DNA of 64,000 nucleotides from Leptothrix cholodnii SP-6 (GTDB lineage: Bacteria; Pseudomonadota; Gammaproteobacteria; Burkholderiales; Burkholderiaceae_C): contig NC_010524.1 in NCBI RefSeq assembly GCF_000019785.1, positions 1,178,001 to 1,242,000 of the forward strand, written 5' to 3'. The notes beneath the pieces were generated by a model. It was not told the origin of the DNA. It ran no database searches and saw only the letters and a program-made list of their open reading frames with translations. Shown piece after piece: positions 1 to 9,963 of this stretch. The position numbers were made by a program, and so were the translations under genes. Each line of letters begins with the position of its first letter. Within the stretch, counting starts at the first letter, position 1.

Positions 1-2
1 TG

Positions 3-767
3 AAGGTGCCGCCCAGCACCGACGATCGCGCGCCGCGCCACCTCGACAAGCTCGCGCTCGGCACGCCGTCGATCGCGCTGAGCTGCGCCGCCCGCGAGGC
101 GCTGCGCCAGGCCGATGCGGTCGAGACCATGCTGCGCGGCGTGCTGCCGGTGATCCGCAACAACGACCTCGATCTGGCCGCCCGGCTGCGCCAGATGGAA
201 GAAGTGGTCGACGCGCTCTACACCGCCATCAAGCTCTACCTGACGCAGGTCTCGCGCACCGCCTTGTCCGAGCGCGAGAGCCAGCGCTGGACCGAGATCG
301 TCTCGTTCACGATCAACATGGAGCAGATCGGCGACATCATCGAGCGCGTGCTGCAGGACGTCGAGGACAAGAAGATCCGCAAGCAGCGCAGCTTCTCGGA
401 CGCCGGCATGGCCGAGATCACGCACCTGCACGAGCGCCTGCTCGCCAATCTGCGGCTGGGCATGAGCGTGTTCCTCGACGGCCATGTGCGCGATGCGCAG
501 AAGCTGCTCGAGGAGAAGGCGCGCTTTCGCGAGCTGGAGCACGAATACGCCTCCACCCACCTGAACCGGCTGCAGGACAACACCGCCGCCAGCATCGAGA
601 CCAGCTCGCTGCACCTCGACCTGATCAGCGAGCTCAAGCGCATCAACTCGCACATCTGCTCGATCGCCTACCCGATCCTCGAACCCGCCGGCGCGCTGAC
701 GCCGACGCGGCTGCGCGCCTCGCGCATGGGCGGGCTGGACGAAGAGGTGCGGGCGCACGCCCGCTGA
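3..767 (+). CDS. Na/Pi cotransporter family protein, C-terminal PhoU-like part (cut by window start)
   Basis: The reading frame is open to the left edge, so only the C-terminal ~254 residues are visible. They are almost wholly helical and charged, like the cytoplasmic PhoU-like four-helix domain that follows the membrane part of NptA/YjbB-type sodium-phosphate cotransporters. Typical stretches are the pattern around FTINMEQIGDIIERV and the later SSLHLDLISELKRINSHI. No membrane segment lies in the visible part. A free-standing PhoU is less likely, because the frame continues upstream and the tail ends in a disordered basic stretch. The family call is by resemblance; substrate and direction of transport cannot be judged here. 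Confidence 0.7.
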   Translation, partial: KVPPSTDDRAPRHLDKLALGTPSIALSCAAREALRQADAVETMLRGVLPVIRNNDLDLAARLRQMEEVVDALYTAIKLYLTQVSRTALSERESQRWTEIVSFTINMEQIGDIIERVLQDVEDKKIRKQRSFSDAGMAEITHLHERLLANLRLGMSVFLDGHVRDAQKLLEEKARFRELEHEYASTHLNRLQDNTAASIETSSLHLDLISELKRINSHICSIAYPILEPAGALTPTRLRASRMGGLDEEVRAHAR

Positions 768-798
768 ACCGCCGGCTTCGGGCCTGCTTCAGCCCGCG

Positions 799-2412
799 TC
801 AGACCTGCGCGACGCGCCGGTGATCGGCGTTGTCGAGCTGGAAGCTGCTGACCATCTGCGACAGCCGCCCGGCCTGTTCCGTCAGCGCTCCGGCGGCGGC
901 TGCGGCCTGCTCGGCCATCGCGGCGTTCTGCTGCGCCACCGAATCGAGCTGGCGCACCGCGTCGCGGGTCTGGCCGATGCCGACCAGCTGCTCGCCGGCA
1001 TCGTGCGAGATCGTCGTGATGATGCCCGAGACGCGCTCGACCGAACTCAGGATCTCCTGCGTCGTGCTGCCGGCGCGGTGCACCTGCTCGGAGCCGGTGG
1101 CGACCTTGTTCATCGAGTTCTGGATCAGCCCCTTGATCTCCTGTGCGGCCGTGGCGCTGCGCTGGGCCAGCGCGCGCACCTCGCCGGCCACCACCGCGAA
1201 GCCGCGGCCCTGCTCGCCGGCGCGGGCGGCCTCGACCGCCGCGTTGAGCGCGAGGATGTTGGTCTGGAACGAGATGCCGTCGATGATCGAGATGATGTCG
1301 GCGATCTTGCGCGAGGCCACGTCGACCTCGGCCATCGTCGCCACCGCCTGCGACACCGTCTGGCCGCCCTGGTTGGCGACCTGGTTGGCCGCCTGCGCGA
1401 GCTGGTTGGCCGATTGCGCCGAGCCGCTGGTCTGCTGCACCGAGTCGTTCAGCGTCTCGATGGTGTGCAGCGCCTGCTGCAGCGTGGCGGCGGCCTGTTC
1501 GGTGCGCCCGCTCAGGTTCTGGCTGCCGGCGGCGATCTCGGCGCTGGCCTGGTAGATCTGCGACGAGGCCTCGCGCACGCCGGCGGCCAGTTCGTGCAGG
1601 CGCACGCGCATGTCCTCCAGCGCCATCAGCACGGTGCCGATCTCGTCGCCGCGGTTGCAGGCGACCGGCCGTGAGAGGTCGTGGTCCGCCATCTGACGGG
1701 CTGCGGTCACGGCCAGGCTCAGGCCGCGCGAGACATCGCGCACCAGCCACAGCCCCAGCACGCCGGCCAGCGCCAGCGCCAGCAGCGCGCCGCCGATCAG
1801 CACGTTGCGCGCCGCGGCCGCCACGCTCGACGACGACTGCACGGTGGCCTGGTTGTGCGCGTCGTCCCAGGCACTGAGGTCGAGCACGGCCTTCGACCAG
1901 GCGGCCAGCCGCGCCTGTTCGCGCTCCTGCTCGGTGGCCATGCCGACCCGCACGCCGAAGGCCACCGCGCCGTCGCCCCGGCTGGCGTATTCCTCGCGCG
2001 ATTTCGCGATGATGGTCTGCGCCTCCTGCGTGGCCCGGTCGACCTGATCGAGCAGGGCCACGGCCTCGGGCTGCTCGATCGCCTGCCGTGCGGCCGTGTT
2101 CAGCGCCTGGCAGTTCTGCGCGGTCGCGACCAGCGACTTGTAGAGTTCGGGCAGCGAGGACGGATCAGCGGCCGAGAACGAACCCAGCGTGCTGCCGTAG
2201 AGATTGGCGCAGCGCTCCATGTCGCGCACCGTCTGGCTGCGCTTGGCGCCGCCGCCGCTGACCTCCAGCAAGGTGGTGTTGAGCGACTCGATGCGCACCA
2301 GCGCCAGGCCGGTCAGGCCCAGCAGGATCAGCACGAACAGCCCGAAGCTGAGTCCGAGCTTGTGGGAGAGTTGGAGCCGGCTGCCAGCCCGTATCGGTGC
2401 TGCTTGATTCAC
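799..2412 (-). CDS. methyl-accepting chemotaxis protein
   Basis: A 537-residue transmembrane chemoreceptor. Order: TM1 at about 19-40, a ~160-residue periplasmic helical sensor, TM2 at about 203-224, HAMP at about 225-280, and the long signalling coiled coil to the C-terminus. The conserved hairpin tip is present ([20 protein letters not shown], about 377-396), followed by [18 protein letters not shown], the region that contacts CheA and CheW. The start is GTG, preceded by an AAAGG-like ribosome site. No CheB/CheR-tethering pentapeptide is seen at the C-terminus. The ligand is unknown, and no other che genes lie nearby, so it is an orphan receptor that would feed a chemotaxis array encoded elsewhere. 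Confidence 0.93.
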   Translation of the reverse strand: MNQAAPIRAGSRLQLSHKLGLSFGLFVLILLGLTGLALVRIESLNTTLLEVSGGGAKRSQTVRDMERCANLYGSTLGSFSAADPSSLPELYKSLVATAQNCQALNTAARQAIEQPEAVALLDQVDRATQEAQTIIAKSREEYASRGDGAVAFGVRVGMATEQEREQARLAAWSKAVLDLSAWDDAHNQATVQSSSSVAAAARNVLIGGALLALALAGVLGLWLVRDVSRGLSLAVTAARQMADHDLSRPVACNRGDEIGTVLMALEDMRVRLHELAAGVREASSQIYQASAEIAAGSQNLSGRTEQAAATLQQALHTIETLNDSVQQTSGSAQSANQLAQAANQVANQGGQTVSQAVATMAEVDVASRKIADIISIIDGISFQTNILALNAAVEAARAGEQGRGFAVVAGEVRALAQRSATAAQEIKGLIQNSMNKVATGSEQVHRAGSTTQEILSSVERVSGIITTISHDAGEQLVGIGQTRDAVRQLDSVAQQNAAMAEQAAAAAGALTEQAGRLSQMVSSFQLDNADHRRVAQV

Positions 2413-2577
2413 GGAATGCCTTTCGTTGCGCGGACCTTCGGCGCTCTGCGCCGATCTGACTGGCGACTATGCGAGTTCCCTCGGCCGTCGATGCCTTGAT
2501 GTGGCGCGGAAAAACGTCCTCATTCCGGCCCTCGTTGTCGCCGCCGGGTCCGCTGAGTCGGGCTGCCTGTTGCCGGC

Positions 2578-4770
2578 TCAGGCGGCGATCAGGGGACCGG
2601 CCGGCATTCCGGCACGGCCGTCGGGCTTCGCGCCGATGCCCGATCCGGCCGGGAAACGATGCTGCTTCAGCCAGGCGATGAACTCCATCGCCGGCAGCGG
2701 CCGGCTGTACAGATAACCCTGCGCCTGGTCGCAGCCGAAGCTGCGCAGGCGCTGGCTGACCGCCTCGGTCTCGATGCCCTCGGCCACCACGGCCAGGCCC
2801 ATGTGGTGGGCCAGGTCGATGGTCGAGCGCACGATGGTCACGTCGGCCTCGTCGCGGTCGAGGCCGCTGACGAAGGAGCGATCGATCTTGAGCTCCTGCA
2901 CCGGCAGCTTCTTCAGGTAGGCGAGCGACGAGTAGCCGGTGCCGAAGTCGTCGATCGACAGCCGCACGCCCATCTCGTTGAGCGCCTGCAGGCAGCGCAG
3001 CGCCTGCGCCGGGTCGTCCATGATGGCGCTCTCGGTCACTTCGAGGCATAGGCTGGCGGCGGCCACGCCGGCGCGCCGCAGGGCGTTGTCGACCAGGGCC
3101 GGGAAGTCGGGCTGGCCGAGGTCGCGGGTCGAGACGTTGATGTTGAGCGACAGCTGCCAGCCCAGCTGCTGCCAGCTCGCCAGCTGGTTCAGCGCGTGCT
3201 GCAGCACCCACAGCGTGATCGCCTTGATCGCGCCGGTCTGCTCGGCAAACGGGATGAAACGGTCCGGCGGCACGATGCCGCGCTGCGGGTGGCGCCAGCG
3301 GATCAGCACCTCGGCGGCGTCGCAGTGGCCGTCGGACAGCCGCAGCTTGGGCTGGTAGAGCAGGAAGAACTCGTGCTGATCGGCGGCGCGGCGCAGGTCG
3401 CTCAGCAGCGTCAGACCGTGTTCGACGTGGCGCTCCATCGCCGCCTCGAACACCAGCAGGCCGCGGTTGCCCTGCTTGGCCTCGTGCATGGCGATGTCCG
3501 CGCGTGCCATCAGCTGGGCTGCGCTCAGGCCGGCGTCGTCGGCGCAGGCGATGCCGATGCTGGCGCTGACGTCGACCCGCTGGCCCTGCACCGGCACGGG
3601 GCTCTCGAGCACCGACAGCAGGCGTCGGCCGAGCGCCGTCGCGGCGGCGTGGTCCTGGGTCGGCAGCAGCACCGCGAACTCGTCGCCGGCCAGCCGCGCC
3701 ACGGTGTCGGTGGTGCGCATCAGCGCGTTGCGCAGGCGCTCGCCCACCTCCTTCAGGACCTGGTCGCCGAGGGTGTGGCCGAGCACGTCGTTGACCTGCT
3801 TGAAGCGGTCGAGGTCGAGCACCAGCACCGACAGCGCATTGCCCTGCCGGCGCGCGCTGGCCAGCGCCTGATCGAGGCGGTCGTTGAACAGCGTGCGGTT
3901 GGCCAGGCCGGTGAGGTCGTCGCGGTAGGCCAGCTCGGCGATGCGGGCCTCGCGGCGTGCCAGGTTCTGGCGCATGTCGTCCATCGCCTGCGTCAGCACG
4001 CCGACCTCGTCGCTGGCCGCCGGTGGCAGCGGCGTGTCGATGCGGCCGGCCGAGATGTGGCCGGCCAGCGTCACCGCCGAGCGCAACGGCTTGGCGATCG
4101 AATGCGTGATCAGTGCCGCCGATGCCAGCGCCACCAGCACCGCCAGCACGCCGACGAACCAGAGCCGGGCGCGCACCTGGCCGTGCAGATCGTGCAGGCT
4201 GGCGAGGTCGTCGCCGGCGCGTCTGGAGCTGTGCGCCACCAGCATGTCGAGCGCGGCCAGCATGCTGCGCAGCGCCGGCATGGTCTGCGACACCATCACC
4301 GGCCGCGCCAGTGCGGGGTCGAGCTCGACCAGCGAGACGGTCTCGTCGAAGGCTTCGACATAACGCGCGCGGTCCTGCAGCACCCGGGCGATCACCGGCT
4401 CGTTGCGGCCCAGCCCGGTCTCGGCCAGCAGGGCGTCGAAGGCCTCCTGCTGATCGCGCGCGGCCTGGTCGATCTGGGCGTAGACGGGCACGCGCAGCTC
4501 GCGCTGATCGAGCACGAACAGCGAATACAGCTGCTCGACACCCACGTGCGCGGCGGTCTGCGTGCGGTGCGCCAGCATCACCTGGTTGAGCGTGCCCTGC
4601 GTGATGCGGTGCACGGCGTCGTTCATCGTGGCGGTGTGGCCGAGCGCCTGCGCCAGCATCAGGCCCAGCAGCAGCAGCACCAGGCCGAAGGCGGCCACCA
4701 GGCGTGCGGCGATGGGCACGCGCCGGATCAGGAACACCACGTGGGCTGCAAACGAAGGCGTGTTCGGCAT
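2578..4770 (-). CDS. membrane-bound GGDEF/EAL cyclic-di-GMP protein
   Basis: About 730 residues from the chosen ATG (MPNTPSFAAH). The frame stays open further upstream, but the longer form lacks hydrophobic or domain sense and would run into the divergent repair gene. Order: TM1 at about 20-42, a periplasmic helical region, TM2, HAMP, GGDEF, EAL. The GGDEF signature reads AGDEF, preceded five residues earlier by RTTD, which fits an RxxD inhibitory site. The EAL signature reads EVL (AAEVLIRWRHP). Other EAL residues look intact (LEVTES, DDFGTGYSSL, KIDRSFV). A dual or phosphodiesterase-biased c-di-GMP enzyme is likely; which activity dominates cannot be told from sequence. Confidence 0.92.
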   Translation of the reverse strand: MPNTPSFAAHVVFLIRRVPIAARLVAAFGLVLLLLGLMLAQALGHTATMNDAVHRITQGTLNQVMLAHRTQTAAHVGVEQLYSLFVLDQRELRVPVYAQIDQAARDQQEAFDALLAETGLGRNEPVIARVLQDRARYVEAFDETVSLVELDPALARPVMVSQTMPALRSMLAALDMLVAHSSRRAGDDLASLHDLHGQVRARLWFVGVLAVLVALASAALITHSIAKPLRSAVTLAGHISAGRIDTPLPPAASDEVGVLTQAMDDMRQNLARREARIAELAYRDDLTGLANRTLFNDRLDQALASARRQGNALSVLVLDLDRFKQVNDVLGHTLGDQVLKEVGERLRNALMRTTDTVARLAGDEFAVLLPTQDHAAATALGRRLLSVLESPVPVQGQRVDVSASIGIACADDAGLSAAQLMARADIAMHEAKQGNRGLLVFEAAMERHVEHGLTLLSDLRRAADQHEFFLLYQPKLRLSDGHCDAAEVLIRWRHPQRGIVPPDRFIPFAEQTGAIKAITLWVLQHALNQLASWQQLGWQLSLNINVSTRDLGQPDFPALVDNALRRAGVAAASLCLEVTESAIMDDPAQALRCLQALNEMGVRLSIDDFGTGYSSLAYLKKLPVQELKIDRSFVSGLDRDEADVTIVRSTIDLAHHMGLAVVAEGIETEAVSQRLRSFGCDQAQGYLYSRPLPAMEFIAWLKQHRFPAGSGIGAKPDGRAGMPAGPLIAA

Positions 4771-4930
4771 GGATCTGAGGCGCGGCGCAATCGGCACCGC
4801 ACCACGGTTCAGGGTGGACGACGTCTGCTTATCGGCGCGCTCCGGCGCGACTGAAGCGGCCCGGTCCACCCGTGGCCGCGCGCCGCAACATCGTGTCCGA
4901 AAACGGCCAGCGCCGGCCAGGGTGCTGCGT

Positions 4931-6439
4931 ATGATCGTTTGCATGCCGAGCCGATCCGCCCCCCTCGCCAGCACCGACGCGACCGCGCATGCCGCCTGTT
5001 ATGCGGCGCTGGTGGCGCGCGATCGGCGCTTCGACGGGCGCTTCTTCGTCGGCGTCACCTCCACCGGCATCTACTGCCGGCCGGTCTGCGGCGTGCGCAC
5101 GCCCAAGGCCGCGAACTGCCGTTTCTTCGACAACGCCGCCGCCGCCGAGGCGGGTGGATTCAGGCCCTGCCTGCGCTGCCGGCCGGAACTGGCGCCGGGG
5201 CTCGCGGGCATCGACATGCCCTCGCGCCTGGCCTGGGCTGCGGCCCAGCGCATCGAGGCCGGCGCGCTCGACGATGGCGGGCTGACCGGCCTGTCGGCGC
5301 GGCTGGGCATCACCGACCGCCACCTGCGCCGCATCTTCATGGCCGCCTTCGGCGTCACGCCGATCGACTACGCCCAGACCCAGCGGCTGCTGATCGCCAA
5401 GCGCCTGCTGGCCGACACCACGCTGCCGGTCACCGAGGTGGCGCTGGCGGCGGGCTTCGGCAGCCTGCGGCGCTTCAATCACCTGTTTCAAAGCCGCTAC
5501 CGGCTCACGCCGGGTGAACTGCGGCGCGCCAGCGGCCCGGCTGCGCGCGAGGGCGGGCTGCACTTCGAGCTGGCGTTCCGCCCGCCGCTCGATTGGCCGC
5601 GGCTGCTGGCCTTCCTGGCGGCGCGCTGCGTGGCCGGTGTCGAGGCGGTGGCCGACGGCACCTATCGGCGCAGCGTGCGGCTGCACGCCGGCGGCAGCGA
5701 GCACACCGGCTGGCTGGCGCTCGGCCTGGCCGCGCACGGCGAGGCGATCGCGGTCGACGTCGCGCCCAGCCTCTTGCGCGTGCTGCCGGCGCTGCTGGCC
5801 GGCGTGCGCCGCCTGTGCGACCTGTCGTGCGACCCGCAGGCGGTGGCCGCGGTGCTCGGCCCGCTGGCTGCCGATGCGCCGGGTCTGCGCGTGCCGGGCG
5901 CGTTCGACGGCTTCGAGATGGCGGTGCGGGCCGTGCTCGGCCAGCAGGTCACGGTCAAGGCAGCGCACACGCTGGCCGGCCGAATGGCGGCCGCGTTCGG
6001 CGAGCCGCTGCGATCGGAGCAGTCGTTGGACGGCGTCGGCCTGCTGTTCCCGACGCCGCAGCGGCTGGCGTCGGCCGGCGCCGAGCAGATCGCCGCGCTG
6101 GGTATCGTGCGCAGCCGCGCCGATGCGTTGATCGCGCTGGCGCAGGCGGTGTCGAGCGGCGAGATCGATCTCGGCCCGGCCGCCGACGTGGCCCTGTGCA
6201 CCGAGCGCCTGCAAGCCCTGCCGGGCATCGGCCGCTGGACCGCGCAGTACATTGCGCTGCGCGCGCTCGGCTGGCCCGACGCCTGGCCGAGCGGCGACGT
6301 CGCACTGATCAAGGCGCTCGGCGCCGCCGGCCCGCGCGAGGCCGATGCGCTGGCCGAAGCCTGGCGCCCCTGGCGCAGCTACGCCACCGTGCAACTCTGG
6401 CGCCGGCTCGCCGAAGCGGCCACCGCCCCGAAACCATGA
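4931..6439 (+). CDS. alkA: Ada-type regulator fused to AlkA DNA-3-methyladenine glycosylase
   Basis: About 502 residues (start ATG at 4931, or the next ATG at 4943). Order: an Ada metal-binding domain with all four zinc cysteines (GIYCRPVC and RPCLRC), an AraC-type helix-turn-helix pair (about 100-190), an AlkA N-terminal fold, then the HhH-GPD glycosylase domain with LPGIGRWTAQY and the expected catalytic aspartate in SGDVALIKA. In Ada, methyl transfer to a zinc-bound cysteine turns the N-domain into an activator; the C-part excises alkylated bases. The O6-methylguanine transferase domain of classic Ada is absent here and encoded as the next gene, which starts 8 bp downstream. The protein probably autoregulates this operon. 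Confidence 0.93.
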   Translation: MIVCMPSRSAPLASTDATAHAACYAALVARDRRFDGRFFVGVTSTGIYCRPVCGVRTPKAANCRFFDNAAAAEAGGFRPCLRCRPELAPGLAGIDMPSRLAWAAAQRIEAGALDDGGLTGLSARLGITDRHLRRIFMAAFGVTPIDYAQTQRLLIAKRLLADTTLPVTEVALAAGFGSLRRFNHLFQSRYRLTPGELRRASGPAAREGGLHFELAFRPPLDWPRLLAFLAARCVAGVEAVADGTYRRSVRLHAGGSEHTGWLALGLAAHGEAIAVDVAPSLLRVLPALLAGVRRLCDLSCDPQAVAAVLGPLAADAPGLRVPGAFDGFEMAVRAVLGQQVTVKAAHTLAGRMAAAFGEPLRSEQSLDGVGLLFPTPQRLASAGAEQIAALGIVRSRADALIALAQAVSSGEIDLGPAADVALCTERLQALPGIGRWTAQYIALRALGWPDAWPSGDVALIKALGAAGPREADALAEAWRPWRSYATVQLWRRLAEAATAPKP

Positions 6440-6447
6440 GGTCCCCC

Positions 6448-6963
6448 ATGAAACAGCCCCCGATCCGCTGGGCCGCCTATGCCAGCCCGCTCGGCGCGAT
6501 GACGCTCGCCGCCACGCCCGCCGGCCTGTGCGGCGTCTGGTTCGACGGCCAGCAGCATTTCGACGGCCCGGCCGCCGACTGGCAGCACGACGCGGCCGAT
6601 GCCACGCTGATCGAAACCGCCACGCAGCTGGACGACTGGTTCGCCGGCCGGCGCCAGGCCTTCGACCTGCCGCTCGATCCGCACGGCACCGAGTTCCAGC
6701 GCGCCGTCTGGTCGGCCCTGGTGCAGATCGGCTTCGGCCAGTCGCTGGCCTATGGCGACGTCGCGGCTGCACTCGGCCGGCCGACCGCCACGCGCGCGGT
6801 GGGTGCGGCGACCGGGCGCAATCCGATCTCGATCGTCGTGCCGTGTCATCGCCTGATCGGCCGCAGCGGCGCGCTGACGGGTTATGCCGGCGGGCTGGCG
6901 CGCAAGGTCGCGCTGCTGGCGTTCGAGGCCGGTGAACCCGGTTTGTGGCGCGACGCGCCATGA
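6448..6963 (+). CDS. ogt: methylated-DNA--protein-cysteine S-methyltransferase
   Basis: A 171-residue suicide repair protein that takes the methyl group from O6-methylguanine or O4-methylthymine onto its own cysteine. The active-site motif IVVPCHRLIG is present, followed by GYAGGLARKVALLAFE. The helix-turn-helix recognition region (YGDVAAALGRPTATRAVGAA) precedes it. The start at 6448 is chosen because upstream GGTCCCCC spacing suits it; ATG at 6436, overlapping the previous stop, is possible. It follows the Ada/AlkA gene closely and overlaps the exporter gene behind it by 4 bp (ATGA), so the three genes are probably one alkylation-response transcript. Confidence 0.94.
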   Translation: MKQPPIRWAAYASPLGAMTLAATPAGLCGVWFDGQQHFDGPAADWQHDAADATLIETATQLDDWFAGRRQAFDLPLDPHGTEFQRAVWSALVQIGFGQSLAYGDVAAALGRPTATRAVGAATGRNPISIVVPCHRLIGRSGALTGYAGGLARKVALLAFEAGEPGLWRDAP

Positions 6964-7847
6964 AGGGCCGCGACCTGTCCGACCTGCTGCTGCTGGCCGC
7001 GCTGTGGGGCGGCTCGTTCCTGTTCCTGCGGTATGCCGCGCCGGTGTTCGGCGCGGTGCCGCTCATCTGGTTGCGGGTGGCGATCGCCGCGGCCTGCCTG
7101 CTGCCGCTGCTGCTGTGGCACGGCCAGCTGGGCGTCCTGCGCGAGCGCGCCGGGCCGATCACCGTGATGGCGATCTTCAACTCGGCGCTGCCGTTCGTGC
7201 TGATCGCCTGGGCCACGCTGTCGGTCACCGCCGGCTTCGCGTCGATCGTCAACGCCACGGTGCCGATCTTCACCGCGCTGGTCGGCGCGGTCTGGCTGAA
7301 GGATCGGCTCGACGCCTCGCGCATCGTCGGGCTGGCGCTGGGTTTTGCCGGCGTGCTGCTGATGTCGGCCGACAAGGCCGACTTCAAGCCCGGCGGCAGC
7401 GGCTGGGCGGTGCTGTCGCTGCTGGGCGCTGCGCTCAGCTACGGCTTTGCGGCCAACTACACCAAGCGCCATCTGGGCGGCGTGCCCGCGCTGGCCAACG
7501 CCACCGGCTCGCAGCTGGCGTCGGCGCTGCTGCTGTTGCCGCTGGCGCCGCTCGACTGGCCGGCCGTGACGCCGGGCGTCGGGCCGTGGCTGGCGGCGAT
7601 CGCCTTGGGCGTGGGCTGTTCGGCGCTGGCCTACCTGCTGTTCTTCCGGCTGATCGGCCGGGTCGGCGCCTCGCGCGCGGTCACGGTCACGTTCCTGGTG
7701 CCGGTGTTCGGCACGCTCTGGGGCGTGCTGTTTCTGGGCGAGGCAGTGACCCCCGGCATGGCCGGCGGCGGTCTGGTGATCCTGGCCGGCACCGCCCTGG
7801 CGACCGGCCTGCTGCGCCTGCCGGCGCTGCGACGCGCCGGTCGCTGA
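6960..7847 (+). CDS. EamA/DMT family transporter
   Basis: A 295-residue integral membrane protein with about ten hydrophobic segments arranged as two EamA repeats (about 5-140 and 150-285). The conserved EamA pattern WGGSFLFLRYAAPVFG is near the N-terminus. The start overlaps the ogt stop by 4 bp, implying translational coupling. Drug/metabolite exporters of this family move amino acids, metabolites or drugs, but the substrate cannot be inferred. Placement behind ogt could mean export of damaged metabolites or may only reflect operon drift. Confidence 0.88.
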   Translation: MKGRDLSDLLLLAALWGGSFLFLRYAAPVFGAVPLIWLRVAIAAACLLPLLLWHGQLGVLRERAGPITVMAIFNSALPFVLIAWATLSVTAGFASIVNATVPIFTALVGAVWLKDRLDASRIVGLALGFAGVLLMSADKADFKPGGSGWAVLSLLGAALSYGFAANYTKRHLGGVPALANATGSQLASALLLLPLAPLDWPAVTPGVGPWLAAIALGVGCSALAYLLFFRLIGRVGASRAVTVTFLVPVFGTLWGVLFLGEAVTPGMAGGGLVILAGTALATGLLRLPALRRAGR

Positions 7848-7962
7848 CCGGGCGGCCGGACTCAGGGCGCCCGGCCTCGGAACTCAGGTCTGGGTGACAT
7901 CACCCGCAGATGTGGGCGTGGCGGAACGCCCTGTGCGGGCCATTTCGCGCAGATCGGGGCCG

Positions 7963-8004
7963 GCCCGAAAACAGGAAAGGCGGTGCTGCTCGCGCAACAC
8001 CGCC
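7963..8004 (-). terminator. rho-independent terminator for the repeat-protein gene
   Basis: On the minus strand an 11-bp stem (GGCGGTGTTGC against GCAGCACCGCC, one mismatch, 4-nt loop) is followed by a T-rich run (TTTCCTGTTTTC). It lies 25 bp past the stop of the minus-strand gene ending at 8030. Confidence 0.65.
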
Positions 8005-8029
8005 CGTTCCGGGTCAGGCCGCAGCCCGA

Positions 8030-8797
8030 TCAGGTGTGATTGGCACCGTCGTCGGCGCCGCCCTTGGGCTGGCGGGCCTTGTTGCGGCGCAGTTCTTCGG
8101 TTGCGGCGTCGTCGGCGCCGCGGCCTTGGCGGTCGTCACCGGTCGCGTCATCGGCCCCACGGCCCTGGCGGACATGGCCCGGCGCGTCGTCGGCACCGCG
8201 GCCCTGGCGGATGTGGCCCGGGGCATCGTCGGTGCCACGGCCCTGGCGGTCATCACCGGCCGCGTCATCGGTCCCGCGGCCCTGGCGGACATGACCCGGC
8301 GCGTCGTCGGCACCGCGACCCTGGCGCACGTGGCCCGGTGCATCGTCGGTGCCGCGGCCGTGCCGCACATGCCCCGGCGCGTCGTCGGATCCACGACCCC
8401 GGCGGGTGTGCCCGGCCGAGTCGTCGCTGCCCGACGAACCTCCGGAAGACGAACTGCCGGACGACGAGCCGCCGGAAGACGACCCGCTGGAAGAACTGCT
8501 GCCGGAAGAACCGCTGCCGGACGACGAACCCGAGTTCGATGAGCCGCCGGAGGACTTGCCCGACGAGCCGCTCGAACCACCCGACGACTTGCCCGACGAG
8601 CCCGACGAGCTGCCGCCGTTCTTGGCCAGCAGCATCGGTTGCGGCGCGGCGGTGCCCTGCTGGTCGAGCGTGACCGTGGCGGTGACCGGCTCGATCGCCT
8701 TGAACGACGTCGGCAACCGGGCGGCAACGGCCGAGTGGCTCAGGAAGGACAGGCTGGCGAGGGCGATGGCGGTGGGAAGACGGCGGGTGGTGGTCAT
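8030..8797 (-). CDS. secreted low-complexity protein with 13-residue repeats
   Basis: A 255-residue protein of unknown function. The start is the ATG at 8797 behind a good GGAGAT ribosome site; an upstream in-frame extension would cross the operator and is rejected. Residues 1-25 form a signal peptide (basic MTTTRR, hydrophobic core, cut near SAVAA). About 40 ordinary residues follow, then a ~65-residue Ser/Gly-rich stretch. Next come eight near-perfect 13-residue repeats of consensus DDAPGHVRQGRGA, and a short charged tail (TEELRRNKARQ). The repeat is rich in Asp, His, Arg and Gly with no cysteine or aromatic residue, so a metal-binding, calcium-binding or surface/matrix role is possible but unproven. 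It has its own promoter and terminator and is therefore monocistronic. Confidence 0.8.
   Translation of the reverse strand: MTTTRRLPTAIALASLSFLSHSAVAARLPTSFKAIEPVTATVTLDQQGTAAPQPMLLAKNGGSSSGSSGKSSGGSSGSSGKSSGGSSNSGSSSGSGSSGSSSSSGSSSGGSSSGSSSSGGSSGSDDSAGHTRRGRGSDDAPGHVRHGRGTDDAPGHVRQGRGADDAPGHVRQGRGTDDAAGDDRQGRGTDDAPGHIRQGRGADDAPGHVRQGRGADDATGDDRQGRGADDAATEELRRNKARQPKGGADDGANHT
8107..8428 (-). repeat. 39-bp in-frame tandem repeats
   Basis: About eight tandem copies of a 39-bp unit encoding DDAPGHVRQGRGA and variants (DDAAGDDRQGRG, DDATGDDRQGRG, DDSAGHTRRGRG). Copies differ mostly at synonymous positions, which suggests the peptide is kept by selection rather than by recent duplication alone. 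Confidence 0.9.
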
Positions 8798-8814
8798 GGG
8801 GGATCTCCTGATTA

Positions 8815-8866
8815 ATGGGAACGTTTCCCATGTCTGTAGTATAGGCAGGAACAACTCCGCGGTTAA
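8815..8866 (-). promoter_or_regulatory. sigma70-type promoter plus palindromic operator
   Basis: On the minus strand, TTAACC (8866-8861), a 17-bp spacer and TATACT (8843-8838) make a good -35/-10 pair in front of the repeat-protein gene. Just downstream of the -10 lies an inverted repeat at 8815-8831 with 7-bp arms ATGGGAA and TTCCCAT around CGT. The CG centre and flanking AAACGTT resemble LacI-family operators. A repressor bound there would block initiation. No LacI-type gene is in the window. Confidence 0.55.
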
Positions 8867-8896
8867 GCGATCCACAAGCTTTTTCCCGCAAATGAA

Positions 8897-8935
8897 CAGG
8901 CCCTGAACGCCGAGGGTTCGGCGTGTCAGGGCCTG
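8897..8935 (-). terminator. terminator after the lactonase-like gene
   Basis: A ~17-bp stem with one bulge: CAGGCCCTGA then ACGCCGA, loop GGGT, then TCGGCGT and TCAGGGCCTG. On the minus strand it is followed by TTCATTT. It lies about 50 bp beyond the stop at 8986 and probably ends the leftward uronate operon. Confidence 0.6.
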
Positions 8936-8985
8936 GGGAGGGCAGGGGATCGGTGGCGCGGTTCAGGTCATCGGCAGGCGCGTGT

Positions 8986-9960
<975 letters not shown>

Positions 9961-9963
9961 GCT

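Noticed and set aside
2426..2577. Short plus-strand frame between the chemoreceptor and GGDEF/EAL genes
   Set aside because: No ribosome site or family match, and it continues into the antisense of the GGDEF/EAL gene.
820..4854. Long open frames opposite the chemoreceptor and GGDEF/EAL genes
   Set aside because: Antisense frames are common in GC-rich DNA. Their products are Arg/His/Ala-rich with no domain, while the minus-strand genes have clear motifs.
4771..4974. Longer N-terminal start of the GGDEF/EAL protein
   Set aside because: The added residues are Arg-rich without membrane or domain character and overlap the divergent repair gene.
7894..8906. Plus-strand frames opposite the repeat protein
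   Set aside because: The sense protein has a signal peptide, promoter, ribosome site and terminator; the antisense frames are its shadow.
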